Numbered from the stretch's first letter, positions 23,161 through 35,174 are shown. The stretch: 64,000 nucleotides of DNA from Channallabes apus (GCA_030522415.1 CM060104.1:12973229-13037228), one strand, 5' to 3'. Numbers and translations: made by a program. The notes: generated by a model not told the origin, from the letters alone.

Positions 23161-24015
23161 GCACTTGAGAGGTGCTCGGCAACTGCAGCGTTGGTGCGAG
23201 GCTCAGCGGCTGCAGGCGAGCTTCTGCGCTGTCCTTGAAATGTGGGGGAGGCGGAAGGACGACGCTCTCCAGGTCGTATGCCGGCTGCATAGCGGAAGTG
23301 ACATCCTCGTCACCATGCAGCAATGGCGCATAATCCTCCACACTGAGCTGTGGTGGCGGGGGTGGAGGAAATGCGTACGCCACGCTGCCCAGCCACTGCT
23401 GGTAATCCTCCGCAATGAGCATAGGTGCGGGAGGTGGAGGAAACGTGTCGTCGTTGCCGTGCTACAGCGGCGCATAATCCTCCATGTTCAGCACCGGCGG
23501 CGGAGGAAGCGCGTTGTCCACGCTGCATCGCCCATGCGTGTCTTCCTCCGCGACGGGTTCAGGCAGTGGCAGGAGGGGGAGCACGTCGTCCAGATCTGAG
23601 AGAGGGATCACATCCGGGACTACAGCCTGGTTCTCCCGAACCTGGACGAGCTGCTGTTGGAGCTGCAGCACCTGCTCGCACAGGTCACGAATGCGCTCCT
23701 GGTTGAGCTCTGCCCACTGCCTGTAGAATCCTCCCGTCTCTCCCTCGGCCGCTACACCTCTCGACGGTGTGCGCCGGATGACGCAGCCTTCCCAGCTTTG
23801 CCTTGCCATTATCTCTCGGTGTGTCCCGCTGTCCTCCCGTGAGTCCGCCGGCTCGATGAGCCCACAGCTTCCCCAGCCTTGCCAAACCTCCATCTCGCCA
23901 TGCTCCTCGCTGTCCTCCAGCAGTTCCGCCAGCTCGTTGGATATAATAATCTCCCCCCAAAAAAAATTCCCTAGGAGGGGGTCCTCCGCCATGCCGCTTA
24001 AACGGTCTAGCTTTC

Positions 24016-24331
24016 TGTCACGATTCTTCCGGTGTCTGTGTTTACGCGGCATGAACGCAGAGGCGAGCTGACGGTTCAATAAGTCTTTTATTTTAAATAT
24101 AACAGAAGAACGTATCACAAACACCAATCTAAACTATAATAACAACAAAAGCTAGACGCCTGACTGAAGTTCAGTCAGGCTATTTATACTAAAGAAAACA
24201 TAATCAAACATAATAGCTTCTACGTCACCTGACCGAGGTGCAGACTGGGAACTGAAGTAGAAACTAACAAAACAAACTACAAAGCAAAAAGTAAACGGGC
24301 GTTTGGTGCCCTCTAGGGGTTAACCCTTACA
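24016..24331 (-). repeat. 5' LTR of the small LTR retrotransposon
   Basis: 316 bp, tgtcacgattc to cccttaca. Followed on the minus strand by gaaagctagacc and the ORF start; no clear primer binding site was recognised. Confidence 0.85.
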
Positions 24332-24918
24332 ACGTGACAAACTTTTAAATATGCTGGACACCTACAACAATACAGGTAACAAAAAGTAGATGTGTACCCA
24401 AATGCTTAGGCTAACTTAGCAAGGTATAATTTACTACTGTCAGGTAACATAAAGGTCAACTTACCGCAATACCCACGTTATGTGCCCACTTAGCTCTTTT
24501 ATGCACATGGCTTGACTCTTCCTGTGGTCTTCTCTCGTCAAACTTGCGCTCAAATGCATCAAGACGCTGGATAACCTCTTTGAGAAGAGCAGTGTGTGCA
24601 GCTTGTTTCTCCTTCAAACCCTCAAGCTGAATAGACACAGATACACCATGGCTAATCCCCCCACCCGGCTATGATAAGAAGGACAGCACTTCTTCCTGCT
24701 AGTCATTAACATACAAAAGGCCTTTACACCTCACAGCCATCACCTCTCACTGCTAGGTGTAAGGAATCATAGGAAGTTTCACCGATTCCCATACATATCC
24801 ACATACGTGAGGTATCTGGTCGTTTCACAAAATTTCCTTTGCATTCTACCTTTCCAAGCACTCTGCCTCATACATCTGGCAAACTTAAAGTTTAGCGGGG
24901 ATTTCCCATACCATATTT

Positions 24919-24944
24919 GTCCGGATACAACTCTTTTCATGCAG
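24919..24944 (-). repeat. Right terminal inverted repeat of the TIR element
   Basis: Reverse complement begins ctgcatgaaaagagttgtat. See the left repeat at 20,661. Confidence 0.8.
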
Positions 24945-24947
24945 TAA

Positions 24948-25700
24948 CAATGAAAACTAACACCATGTTTACGGATTATGTTGCCCAGAGGAAGCATGTA
25001 AAGGGAAAAAAAAGCAGTGGGCCTAAAATTGAACCCTGCGTTCCGCCGTACATTCTGATATCGATCGGTCAAATAGGATCTGAGCCAGGAGAGGGCTGTA
25101 CCCTTAATTCCTACTACATTTTCTAATCTGTGAAGAAGAATACTATGAGCAATGGTGTCAAAAGCTGCACTGAGGTCGAGTAATACAAGCATAGTTACAC
25201 AACCCTGATGAGAGGCCAATAGGAGGTCATTTACTACTTTAACGAGTGCCGTTTCTATGCTGTGATAAGGCCTAAATCCTGACTTATACAGTTTGTGTAT
25301 GCTATTTCTATGTAGATATGAGCATAGCTGCTCCGCTACTATTTTTTCGAGAATCTTAGAGATGGAGGGGAGGTTTGATATTGCCCTGTAATTGGACAGC
25401 TGACAGGAGTCGAGGTCAGGTTTCTTAATAATCGGTTTAATAACTGCTAATTTAAAAGATTTTGGGACATACCCGATGCTGAGTGAGGAATTAATTTTTC
25501 TCAACAGGGGTTCTGTTATTGCTGGTACTATCTGTTTAAGAAAATGTGTCGGTATAGAATCTAATATATAGGTTGATGAATTTGCTGAAGAGATGAGTGA
25601 AATTAGTTCATTCTCTCCAAGGGGAGTAAAGTATTCTAGGTTCCGATCTGACATAGTTAGTTTAACATCTGCATCAATTGCATTGTCCGGTTTCAAAGCC
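24948..25700 (-). pseudogene. L2-like LINE reverse transcriptase, 5' half
   Basis: Open frame from about 25,696 to the TIR element: DSIPTHFLKQIVPAITEPLL, KPIIKKPDLD, LSNYRAISNLPSISKILEK, SGFRPYHSIETALVKVVNDL, VLLDLSAAFDTIAHSILLHR (first catalytic Asp), LSWLRSYLTDRYQ, MLPLGNIIRKHGVSFHCY. The reading stops at the Tyr that precedes the catalytic ADD and runs into the TIR element. The rest resumes at 20,657 with QLYV, so the ADD residues are absent. A few residues around RRNAGFNFRPTAFF also look shortened against the family. Confidence 0.88.
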
Positions 25701-26035
25701 TCAATTTTATGCCTGATATTTACAATTTTATGATTAAAAAGTTCATAAAGTCCTCACTATTGCACAATGTTGTTGTGGAGATTTCTGAAGTGGTCTTAAT
25801 TCCAGTTAATTTGGCTATGGTATTAAATAAAAATCTAGGATTATTTTTGTTTTTTTCTATAAGAGTGGAGAGATATGTTGATCTAGCTACACTAAGAGCT
25901 TTTCTATAGTTCGGGATACTCTCCTTCCATGCTATTTGAAATACTAATAATTTAGTTTGACGCCATTTACATTCTTATTTCCGAGCTGTCTGTTTTAAAG
26001 TGCGTGTGTGGTCGTTATACCAGGGAGCGAGTTTC
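25701..26035 (-). pseudogene. L2-like LINE linker between endonuclease and RT
   Basis: No long frame, but sequence continues between the two domains on the minus strand. It is treated as the decayed linker region. Confidence 0.55.
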
Positions 26036-26850
26036 TTATCTCTTATAAATTCTTTTAACTGGACCTACATTATCTAAGGTATAACGGAATGTCGATTCTA
26101 AATATTCAGTCACCTGATTGAGTTCTGTGGGGTCAGACGGTGATTCAATCAAAGTTGTTAACTCTGGGAGATTACTGGTAAAGCTCTGTGTGGTATTTGA
26201 TGTGAATGTACGTTTAATATGGTAGCGTGGTGCTGCGCATACATTATCACTATAACACACTTGAATTGAGACAAGATAGTCATCTGATATAACTTCAGAC
26301 AGTGGAATTGTGAATACATTTCTTATGCTTAATCCGAAAGATATTATTAAATCTAAAGTGTGACCTGCTTTATGAGTGGGTCCTACTACACACTGATTTA
26401 CTCCTACTGAGTCCATTATGAACATAAATGCTCTACGTACACAGAGGGTCTTCTGGATTCTCAAAATGAATATTAAAATCTCCGGCAATTAATGATTTGT
26501 CTACAGAAACGACAAGGTTTGAGAGGAAATCTGCAAATTCACAAAGAAATTCATGGCCCTAGAGGTCTGTAAATGATGATTAGCAGGATCGACTGAGCTG
26601 ACTTCATATTTGTAGCTACACTTATGTTACTATAGAGAAATTCAAATGAATTTAATTTGTGTCCGTGTTTTTGTACGATAGTCAAATTATAATTGTAAAT
26701 AATTGCGACACCTCCTCCTCTACCAGTTAACTGAGGCTGCTGTATGTAGTTGTATTCTGGAGGACTATCTTCATTTAGAGCTACATACCCATCCTGTTTA
26801 ATCCAGGTTTCAGTTAAACAGAGTATATCAAATTCCCGATCCATGATAAT
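26036..26850 (-). pseudogene. L2-like LINE endonuclease
   Basis: 26,844-26,551 reads MDREFDILCLTETWIKQDGY and GRGGGVAIIYN, the N-terminal apurinic-type endonuclease with the LTETW glutamate. 26,488-26,036 continues with CVVGPTHKAGHTLDLIISFG and VISDDYLVS, where the family has an ISDH motif; here the His is Asp. The two parts are in different frames. The start of the LINE is lost at 26,858, where EnSpm-like sequence begins. Confidence 0.8.
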
Positions 26851-26857
26851 TTGATTA

Positions 26858-27355
26858 CACTGCGAAAACTTAAATCTAAGAAAGTAAAAAAAGAAAAAAA
26901 AAGCTTATTTCTAGAAAATGTGTCTTGTTTTTTGCCATTAAAGATAAATAATCTTATAAAATACATTGTGCAGTAGTCTATAAATCTTAATTTAAGAAAA
27001 TTGATCTTCGTCTGGCTAGGCAAGTAAATGTGAACTCATTTTAAGCAAGATTTTACTACAGTAGAAACAAGTGACAGCTATAAATCCCAAATATTGGTGC
27101 ATGTTCAATTAGATTGTTGTGCTATTTTTTAAGACTAATGCACCACTAAAATTTCTTATTTCAAGAATCTTAAGAAAAGATTATTTCAGATATTTTTTTG
27201 TTTGTGTGTGTGTGTCTCAGTTTTTTAAAATGCAATTAGGAAAAATTGCTGTGAACAAACTTAGCTGAAAAGTGTTTTAATTCTGATTTATTTTGTATTG
27301 AAAAAACAACTGCAAATGTTGTATCAACAACAAACTCATTCAACATTTGTATTCA
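26858..27355. mobile_element. EnSpm/CACTA-like end fragment
   Basis: Begins cactgcgaaaacttaaatc, the sort of CACTG terminus found in fish EnSpm elements, directly abutting L2 endonuclease sequence. A second, similar terminus starts at 27,356 in the same direction. No matching right end was found for this first copy. Confidence 0.5.
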
Positions 27356-28039
27356 CACTGCAAAAACTGAAATCTAAGTAAGTTGAAATATGTTAAATCA
27401 AGGCAATATATACTTGTTTTCTGCCTGAAAATATATACTTGTTTTCTGTACAGGACAAGTTTGCAATTACATTCATTTGACGGACACCCATAGTGCAAAT
27501 ATTTGGTAATAACTTGAAGTTTGGTGAAATTAATACATTTTATGTAATAAATATTTTTAAAAATCTCAAAGAACTCGCATACAGCTAGTATTTTACAAAG
27601 ATCTGGACAAAGAACCACACTTTAGTATTAGTATTAGTATTATTTAGCAATTAGTAATGCACTACAAACAGGTCAGGAACCAAGTATCTTCTTAAACTGA
27701 GTCGATCCTGAGTATGGCTTTAAGCAGCCCTAGATTACAAGATTGCTTCAAAAACAGTAAGACTTTTTGTATCTGGGGAACACACTACATGTCATTTGAA
27801 ATGTTATACTGTTCAATTACATCCCCAAGATAGTATCTGACTTGAACATAAGTTCATGTTGCAAATTGTGTAATAATAAGTAAAATCAACCAACTTTTCA
27901 GCCCCCACTAGTTCAGTGGCCTGTGCAAGATGTGGGACCTTGCAATAATGCTCCACAAGAGTCTAAAAGAAAAATTTTTTTGACCAGTCCAAATTCTGGC
28001 ATATGATCATTTTGTATTTGGCAAAGATCATAGACTTCT

Positions 28040-28640
28040 GAGTTCTATATTTATTACCATTTATCACAAGCCATTTGACTGATACAGCATGGTTAACTTC
28101 ACTGAAACCTAGGAAGTCCCTCAATTTTCCACACAAATATTGTAGCTCCTTAACCTCATCTCATTTTCATTTGAAAAAATTGTGTGCATTGAAGAGTCAA
28201 CATTTTGGCAGCTTTTATAGTTGGTTATGTTTAACCAAAGACTTGCAAATATTTTTTAAACTGAGCTTGGATGCCCATTGTTTAAAGAAACAATGTTTAG
28301 ACTCGAACAGCATACATATGTCTAACCATCAGACCCAATGATTTGATCTGTCATGGCAAATGTATCATATAATGCTGTTTAGGTGTAACACTGTGGTCTG
28401 GAAAGAGCTCTTTCCAATGCTTCAAATGATTTTCAATGAGTAACTTCAACTTAGACACAGTTGCAATGCTGATAACAGGTGCAAACACTATCTGTACAAT
28501 TTCTATTAGCTCATTTATTAGTTGTCTATAAGCACTTACTTCCAAATTCTCCAAAACAAAAGGCAATATCCTTAGCAGCACAAGCATTTGCCCAGATGAC
28601 TGTTTTAGTTTACCGTCAACTGACATTATTGTAAAATAGA
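28040..28640 (-). pseudogene. EnSpm/CACTA transposase C-terminal remnant
   Basis: 28,626-28,351 is open: KLKQSSGQMLVLLRILPFVL, LINELIEIVQIVFAPVIS, LKHWKELFPDHSVTPKQHYM and IHLP, matching the PK-H-MIHYP region of fish EnSpm transposase-associated proteins as I recall them. Beyond a stop the next segment in another frame reads LGLMVRHM, FESKHCFFKQWAS, the expected continuation. Only this C-terminal part is readable. Confidence 0.7.
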
Positions 28641-28806
28641 AAATGGGGATGGACGATCTCTAACATCTGTAGGGGAATAAGGAAAACCAAGAATAGCAGA
28701 ATTCAGTAATTCCTCAGTAACCCATCAATACCACAAAGCAACCAGAAGTCCGGGCTACAGCTGTGCTGCCTATTGATATGGCTTAATAACAAATTCAACG
28801 ATAAAG

Positions 28807-29667
28807 TACAGATGTCGCCATTAAAAATGCACGTTTCGAGAAAAGGGATCCCGTGACTTGCCGCGGCTTTGCGCGGCTGTGTGCGGCAAGCTGTGAACAT
28901 GCCCTTCGTTACCTGTAGGGGGCAGTCGTGTTTCAGTCTGAAGTATTGTGTGTCTACTGAAGCCCGAAAATGTGTCTAAATTAAACTGCGCATGCGTGTT
29001 TGGAGACGCTGTGCCCGCGCTGTGGATCAGTCGGTTGGGAATCATCACGGAGGTACAACACGGCGTGGCTGGAGCTGGAGTTTGTCATGTTCGAGGTAAG
29101 TTTAGCTTTCTTTTTTGGATGTGATTCTCGCTTTCATGACTCCCAATTAATGTTCATCTTAATCTCAGGACGTACAATTAGCAATATTTCAGTTTTTAAT
29201 AGTGTGGAGATTCACAAAACACCGTTTTCGTGTAAAAACCTGAACCTACAGAGCCCCCCAGGGGTCCTGTGGTAAATAAATAAATAAATAAATAAATAAA
29301 ATAATAACGAACCGAGCGCGCGGATTAATAAACCGAGATGTGTATTTCTTACCCCCACCCCTCGTGAAAACGGCGTGTTCAGACAAAGGCTCGCCAGTGA
29401 GATGCCATTTCTGAACAAACTGAGTCGTGTGTGTTAAAGCATTAAATGGTAAAAGAGCACTAGCAATAAATGTTTTTTTCTGAATCCGAATTTTATTAAT
29501 AAGTTAAATTTCAACTGTAAAGAACCTGTACATATGTTCATACAGTATTGACAGCAGCTCTAATTTGTCTAAATCGCATTGCAGACAAGAAAAAGAAGTA
29601 GAGTCATCCTGTGACCTTGCATGCTTAATCTTTCCACACATGATTCTTGCTTCTCACTTTTTCCTAA
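28807..29667 (+). repeat. Repeat R2, copy 1 (carries empty hAT site)
   Basis: Begins tacagatgtcgcc and matches 45,849-47,686 until both diverge. It contains a GC-rich segment with tgcgcatgcg (28,987-28,996, NRF1-like) and a strong splice donor GAG|gtaagt at 29,096, so it looks like a promoter plus first exon. tctaattt at about 29,560 is the uninterrupted target of the 978-bp MITE found in copy 2. Confidence 0.75.
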
Positions 29668-31080
29668 ATCTCCGGTTCGGTTCTGGTTTCGGTCTGTTCT
29701 CATGAGTTGTGAAGCGAGAGGAACAAAGTATAAATATTGTTCATAAGTATCATGAATTTAAATTGAATATCTATCTCTGTATTTTTTACACAGCAGTTTG
29801 TGACTGAAAGTGTGTCTGCATCTGACTTCAGGAGTTTCCTGACCAACGTATCTAACGGTCATATTTAAAAATCATAAAGTACAAAACGTTTCTGTTAGTG
29901 TTTAATTTTGTTTCTATGATTAATACTTATTTGTGGTGTTTTATGTTTTGTACATCTTTTCAAATTGAGACCTCATTTGTAAGTTACTGTTTTCTCATTT
30001 TTCTATAAATTAATCAAATGTTTGCTTGTTATTAAATTTATTTTTTATTAAAAAAATAAACGAATCTGTGTTTTATTATTAGCTGAGAGTGTGGTTTATT
30101 TATTTATCATATTTGGTCATTGTAACATGCATTAGGGAGCATTATCTCTGCGAAGTGTGTCTGCTATCTGGGAATTAATTACCTTTACTTGGCTATTTTA
30201 AATAAATCTAATTTGTGCATTAAATATAATTATGTAACTTTTACTTCATTTCTTTGATTGTTAATTTAATTAAGTAGATTTTACCTGACAATTACGGGTG
30301 AGTTTTACTTAATATTGGAGCAATAAAATTTACTTAAAATCTATGTGTGCAAATAGATGTTAAGAGGATTTTATCAAGTGAATCTTACTAGTTCTTTTTT
30401 TCAGTGCATGGGTGAACACGATGATTTAAGAATTTAATTAATATGTGTGTGTTTACCATATAAACTTTTTTCTATGTACAGGTACAATCAGAAAAATGTA
30501 ACCAGAAAACAGCATATAACTTTTAACTTACATTGATTAGCAATATAAACAACACACCTATGAGGCTGGACAATGGAATAAACTGTGTGGGTGCCAATAA
30601 TATTAAATATTTATCTGTTGATTCTTTGACAATACTGCTGCTTTTTGTTGGAAACTGGCAGACATAAAAAATATGAAAAATACTTTAAATAAATAATTAC
30701 ACTAGCGATGCCTGTGTATACTGTATATAGTGAAAATATTATGTGTAAAGAAAATACAATTCATATATTCGTGTTTAATTACAAAAAACATTTTAATGGT
30801 TGGTGATTGTTGCAGACATTCACATTATTTTTTGGGGAAGAGCTTGGCTTGTACAGGCTACTCATCAGCAGTCGGCGCCCCGCTGTAACCAGAAGATCAA
30901 AGGAGCAGTTATCGGCTGACACGTAGCCTTCTGAGTTTGGAGACCCACAGAACCCCCACTGTATTATAATGCCTCTTCTCACCTTTCATTCATGATTTCG
31001 CTGATGGGGGAATTCGTAGAATTGGGGGTTTTAAAAACAATTAACAAGGCCGAGTAGACGTCTCTGCCTAAAATGTTTTT
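29668..31080. other. No gene; AT-rich, small R3-like stretch
   Basis: No recognisable coding sequence. 30,779-30,830 resembles 49,105-49,160 (cattttaatggttgg...ttgttgcagacat), a fragment of repeat R3. The minus-strand frame here (RRGIIIQWGFCGSPNSEGYV) is unrecognised. Confidence 0.35.
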
Positions 31081-31094
31081 CGCCAGCAAAACAC

Positions 31095-31165
<71 letters not shown>
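31081..31165. repeat. (TC)n(TA)n microsatellite
   Basis: ctctctct then tatatata, continuous for about 80 bp. Confidence 0.95.
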
Positions 31166-31170
<5 letters not shown>

Positions 31171-31238
31171 TCACAATCACATTCCACACATTCCAGCTCT
31201 TGCCGTGGTCAAATAATGGATGAAATAATTATTCAATG

Positions 31239-31317
31239 CTGGACACAAACAGCAAAAAATATGAAAAGCCCTAAGCACTTTATTGCTTTTCATCATGTTT
31301 TTTGCTGTTTGTGTCCA

Positions 31318-31318
<1 letters not shown>
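31239..31318. repeat. 80-bp hairpin, likely tiny MITE
   Basis: ctggacacaaacagcaaaaa at the left is matched by its reverse complement at the right end (ttttttgctgtttgtgtccag), with atgaaaagc/gcttttcat continuing the stem. It is followed by a TA microsatellite. Confidence 0.75.

Positions 31319-31362
<44 letters not shown>
31319..31362. repeat. (TA)n microsatellite
   Basis: TA repeat that also supplies the target of the Tc1 element starting at 31,363. Confidence 0.95.
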
Positions 31363-32961
<1,599 letters not shown>

Positions 32962-33011
32962 TATATATGTATATATATATATATATAGTTAATTCATGTC
33001 TATTTATGATC

Positions 33012-33174
33012 TAAAAAAAATATATAAAAACATATGATCTTTTTGAGTTATGAGTTGTTGTTTTTTATTATTCATAAGACAACCTTTCAGTTTTGTAAAT
33101 ATTCTAGTTATAGTGTGTTAAGTCTTTCTTAAACGGTTTTGAGAATTAGACCATCCAGCTAAGATCAATATTAT
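33012..33174 (+). repeat. Repeat R3, copy A, left piece
   Basis: Matches 54,180-54,345 (gatctttttgagttat, ttattcataag, tttcagttttg). Ends in the 41-bp segment 33,134-33,174 that is repeated at 36,903-36,943. Confidence 0.7.
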
Positions 33175-33475
33175 TAATATTAAGCATTTTATTTCTATTT
33201 ATTCTATGCTTTGCTGGAGAAATACATTTTAGGCAGAGAAGCCTCGGTCTTGTTAAATAGTTTTAAACCCCTGAATTGTGCCAATTGCCCCATCCGAAAC
33301 CGGTTTGATAACTTCTCACCTATCAAAGGTGAGAAGAGGGACTGAGCTGTAACTGAGCATGCTTTCACGTTGTATATACTGTAAAGACACACACACACAC
33401 ACATACAGGCACGTGCAGAAGGGGGAGGGCGGCGGGTGCTTGAGCACCCGCCCCTTTCCTCCAGGATGCCTCAAG
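33175..33475. repeat. Inserted sequence, left part
   Basis: Not present in the related R3 copy at 54,345, so it was inserted between the two 41-bp repeats. It contains a CA repeat and a gggtgcttgagcaccc hairpin. The last eight bases (gcctcaag) are the hAT target duplication; the sequence continues at 36,732. Confidence 0.55.
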
Positions 33476-33556
33476 CATGGGCGTAAATTTCATTTAACAG
33501 TAGGGGGAACAATAAATATAAAATTTCTCATGAGCAATTTTTGAAGGGGACACATA

Positions 33557-35174
33557 CAGTGGTGTGAAAAACTATTTGCCCCCTTCCTGATTTCTTATTC
33601 TTTTGCATGTTTGTCACACTTAAATGTTTCTGCTTATCAAAAACCGTTAACTATTAGTCAAAGATAACATAATTGAACACAAAATGCAGTTTAAATGAAG
33701 GTTTACGTTATTAAGGGAGAAAAAAAACTCCAAATCTACATGGCACTGTGTGAAAAAGTGATTGCCCCCCTTGTTAAAAAATAACTTAACTGTGGTTCAT
33801 CACACCTGAGTTCAATTTCTGTAGTCACCCCCAGGCCTGATTACTGCCACACCTGTTTCAATCAAGAAATCACTTAAATAGGAGCTACCTGACACAGAGA
33901 AGTAGACCAAAAGCACCTCAAAAGCTAGACATCATGCCAAGATCCAAAGAAATTCAGGAACAAATGAGAACAAAAGTAATTGAGATCTATCAGTCTGGTA
34001 AAGGTTATAAAGCCATTTCTAAAGCTTTGGGACTCCAGCGAACCACAGTGAGAGCCATTATCCACAAATGGCAAAAACATGGAACAGTGGTGAACCTTCC
34101 CAGGAGTGGCCGGCCGACCGAAATTACCCCAAGAGCGCAGAGACAACTCATCCGAGAGGCCACAAAAGACTCCAGGACAACAGCTAAAGAACTGCAGGCC
34201 TCACTTGCCTCAATTAAGGTCAGTGTTCACGACTCCACCATAAGAAAGAGACTGGACAAAAACTGCCTGCATGGCAGATTTCCAAGGCGCAAACCACTTT
34301 TAAGCAAAAAGAACATTAAGGCTCGTCTCAATTTTGCTAAAAAACATCTCAATGATTGCCAAGACTTTTGGGAAAATACCTTGTGGACCGACGAGACAAA
34401 AGTTGAACTTTTTGGAAGGTGCGTGTCCCGTTATATCTGGTGTAAAAGTAACACAGCATTTCAGAAAAAGAACATCATACCAACAGTAAAATATGGTGGT
34501 GGTAGTGTGATGGTCTGGGGTTGTTTTGCTGCTTCAGGACCTGGAAGGCTTGCTGTGATAGATGGAACCATGAATTCTACTGTCTACCAAAAAATCCTGA
34601 AGGAGAATGTCCGGCCATCTGTTCGTCAACTCAAGCTGAAGCGATCTTGGGTCCTGCAGCAGGACAATGACCCAAAACACACCAGCAAATCCACCTCTGA
34701 ATGGCTGAAGAAAAACAAAATGAAGACTTTGGAGTGGCCTAGTCAAAGTCCTGACCTGAATCCTATTGAGATGTTGTGGCATGACCTTAAAAAGGGCGTT
34801 CATGCTAGAAAATCCTCAAATGAAGCTGAATTACAACAATTCTGCAAAGATGAGTGGGCCTAAATTCCTCCAGAGCGCTGTAAAAGACTCGCTGCAAGTT
34901 ATCGCAAACGCTTGATTGCAGTTATTGCTGCTAAGGGTGGCCCAACCAGTTATTAGGTTCAGGGGGCAATTACTTTTTCACACAGGGCCATGTAGGTTTG
35001 GATTTTTTTTCTCCCTAAATAATAAAACCCCTCATTTAAAAACTGCATTTTGTGTTTACTTGTGTTATCTTTGACTAATAGTTAAATGTGTTTGATGATC
35101 AGAAACATTTTGTGTGACAAACATGCAAAAGAATAAGAAATCAGGAGGGGGGCAAATAGTTTTTCACACCACTG
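33557..35174 (+). mobile_element. Tc1-type transposon, copy b
   Basis: 1,618 bp, cagtggtgtg to its reverse complement, flanked by TA at 33,555-33,556 and 35,175-35,176. Nested in the hAT element, so younger than it. Confidence 0.95.
33934..34956 (+). pseudogene. Tc1 transposase, one nonsense codon
   Basis: Open from MPRSKEIQEQM at 33,934 through both helix-turn-helix domains, [22 protein letters not shown] and [16 protein letters not shown]. It stops at 34,861-34,863 (TAA) after DEWA, where copies a and c have AAA (Lys). The frame continues to GGPTSY and a stop at 34,956. All three catalytic acidic residues precede the stop, and about 30 C-terminal residues are lost. It is the least damaged of the three copies. 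Confidence 0.93.

Larger units (their letters stand above)
22480..23992 (-). pseudogene. Proline-rich internal ORF of the LTR retrotransposon
   Basis: Starts at ATG 23,992 (MAEDPLLGNFFWGE), 24 bases inside the 5' LTR border. About 177 codons carry an acidic/glutamine-rich, coiled-coil-like part (QWAELNQERIRDLCEQVLQL), ending at a TAG at 23,462 within MEDYAPL. The same frame continues with further EDY(A/Q) units separated by proline runs. A frameshift near 23,100 shifts to the frame ending at 22,461 with SSVPAPPPP repeats and then STSPALQPP repeats, closing SPSLQSEKDKVEQLGG. With one nonsense and one frameshift repaired it would be a gag-like, low-complexity protein of about 500 residues. No zinc knuckle, protease or RT was seen. 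Confidence 0.6.
22133..24331 (-). mobile_element. Small LTR retrotransposon, 2.2 kb, non-autonomous
   Basis: Two LTR copies (22,133-22,479 and 24,016-24,331) both run from tgttacg/tgtcacg to cccttaca and are flanked by acgtg at 22,128-22,132 and 24,332-24,336. The internal 1.5 kb has one minus-strand proline-rich frame and no room for pol. The 24,016 copy lacks about 30 bp present in the other in two short deletions. It sits in an intron of the decayed gene and in the same strand sense. Confidence 0.88.
21211..24651 (-). pseudogene. Unrecognised multi-exon gene inside the TIR element, decayed
   Basis: Five minus-strand segments have good splice borders. Exon A 24,651-24,465 (IQLEGLKEKQAAHTALLKEV..., coiled-coil-like; donor GCG|gtaagt). 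Exon B 22,065-22,004 (EAVRNLHNSENNPHKYDPQT; acceptor attacag, donor TGG|gtaaga). Exon C 21,914-21,818 (LLEELKMTFADADPECIK; donor G|gtaatc). Exon D 21,716-21,610 (IQDYETLQRKYSLSRPGKSQ). Exon E 21,527-21,390 (LLEFRCRVVQTDAQKELWQT...SVYMGPS, then TAG). A polyadenylation signal follows at 21,216-21,211. Exons C and D contain stops, and phases do not match at B/C, C/D and D/E, so it is dead or my borders are off. Family unknown. Intron A/B holds the LTR retrotransposon. Confidence 0.55.
20661..24944 (-). mobile_element. 4.28-kb TIR element inserted in the L2-like LINE
   Basis: Outer ends are inverted: ctgcatgaaaag begins at 20,661 and its reverse complement ends at 24,944, with 22 of 26 bases matching. 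It is flanked by taa at 20,658-20,660 and 24,945-24,947. A 3-bp TAA/TTA duplication fits PIF/Harbinger, but no DDE transposase was recognised. Inside are minus-strand exon-like segments and a 2.2-kb LTR retrotransposon. The element may be non-autonomous, or may carry captured or accessory gene sequence. Confidence 0.75.
16466..26857 (-). mobile_element. L2-like LINE, split by two nested insertions
   Basis: Minus-strand pieces follow in the right order: endonuclease (26,850-26,036), RT (25,700-24,948), thumb and C-terminal domain (20,660-19,976), 3' UTR and A/T-rich tail (17,531-16,466). Between them lie a TIR element (20,661-24,944) and an RTE-like LINE (17,532-19,975). Subtracting both leaves about 3.7 kb, close to an L2-like element lacking its 5' end. 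Each insertion falls at a point where the LINE sequence continues on the other side. Confidence 0.85.
27356..30406 (-). mobile_element. EnSpm/CACTA-like element, degraded
   Basis: Left end cactgcaaaaactgaaatc at 27,356. A possible right end cttactagttc...cagtg finishes at 30,406. Inside on the minus strand is an EnSpm transposase remnant (28,040-28,640), and repeat R2 (28,807-29,667) lies within the span. The right border is tentative, and no target duplication could be confirmed. Confidence 0.5.

Noticed and set aside
22526..23422. Arginine/cysteine-, alanine- and glycine-rich frames on both strands over the 27-bp array
   Set aside because: A 27-bp unit keeps any stop-free frame open throughout. 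Only the minus-strand proline-rich frame connects to a plausible start and end.
27340..27618. 92-codon minus-strand frame at the EnSpm end
   Set aside because: It lies in the terminal repeat region of the EnSpm-like element and matches no transposase segment.
30779..30982. Possible novel small gene (RRGIIIQWGFCG...)
   Set aside because: Only its last part is shared with R3, no start context or splice signals, and no second copy retains the full frame.
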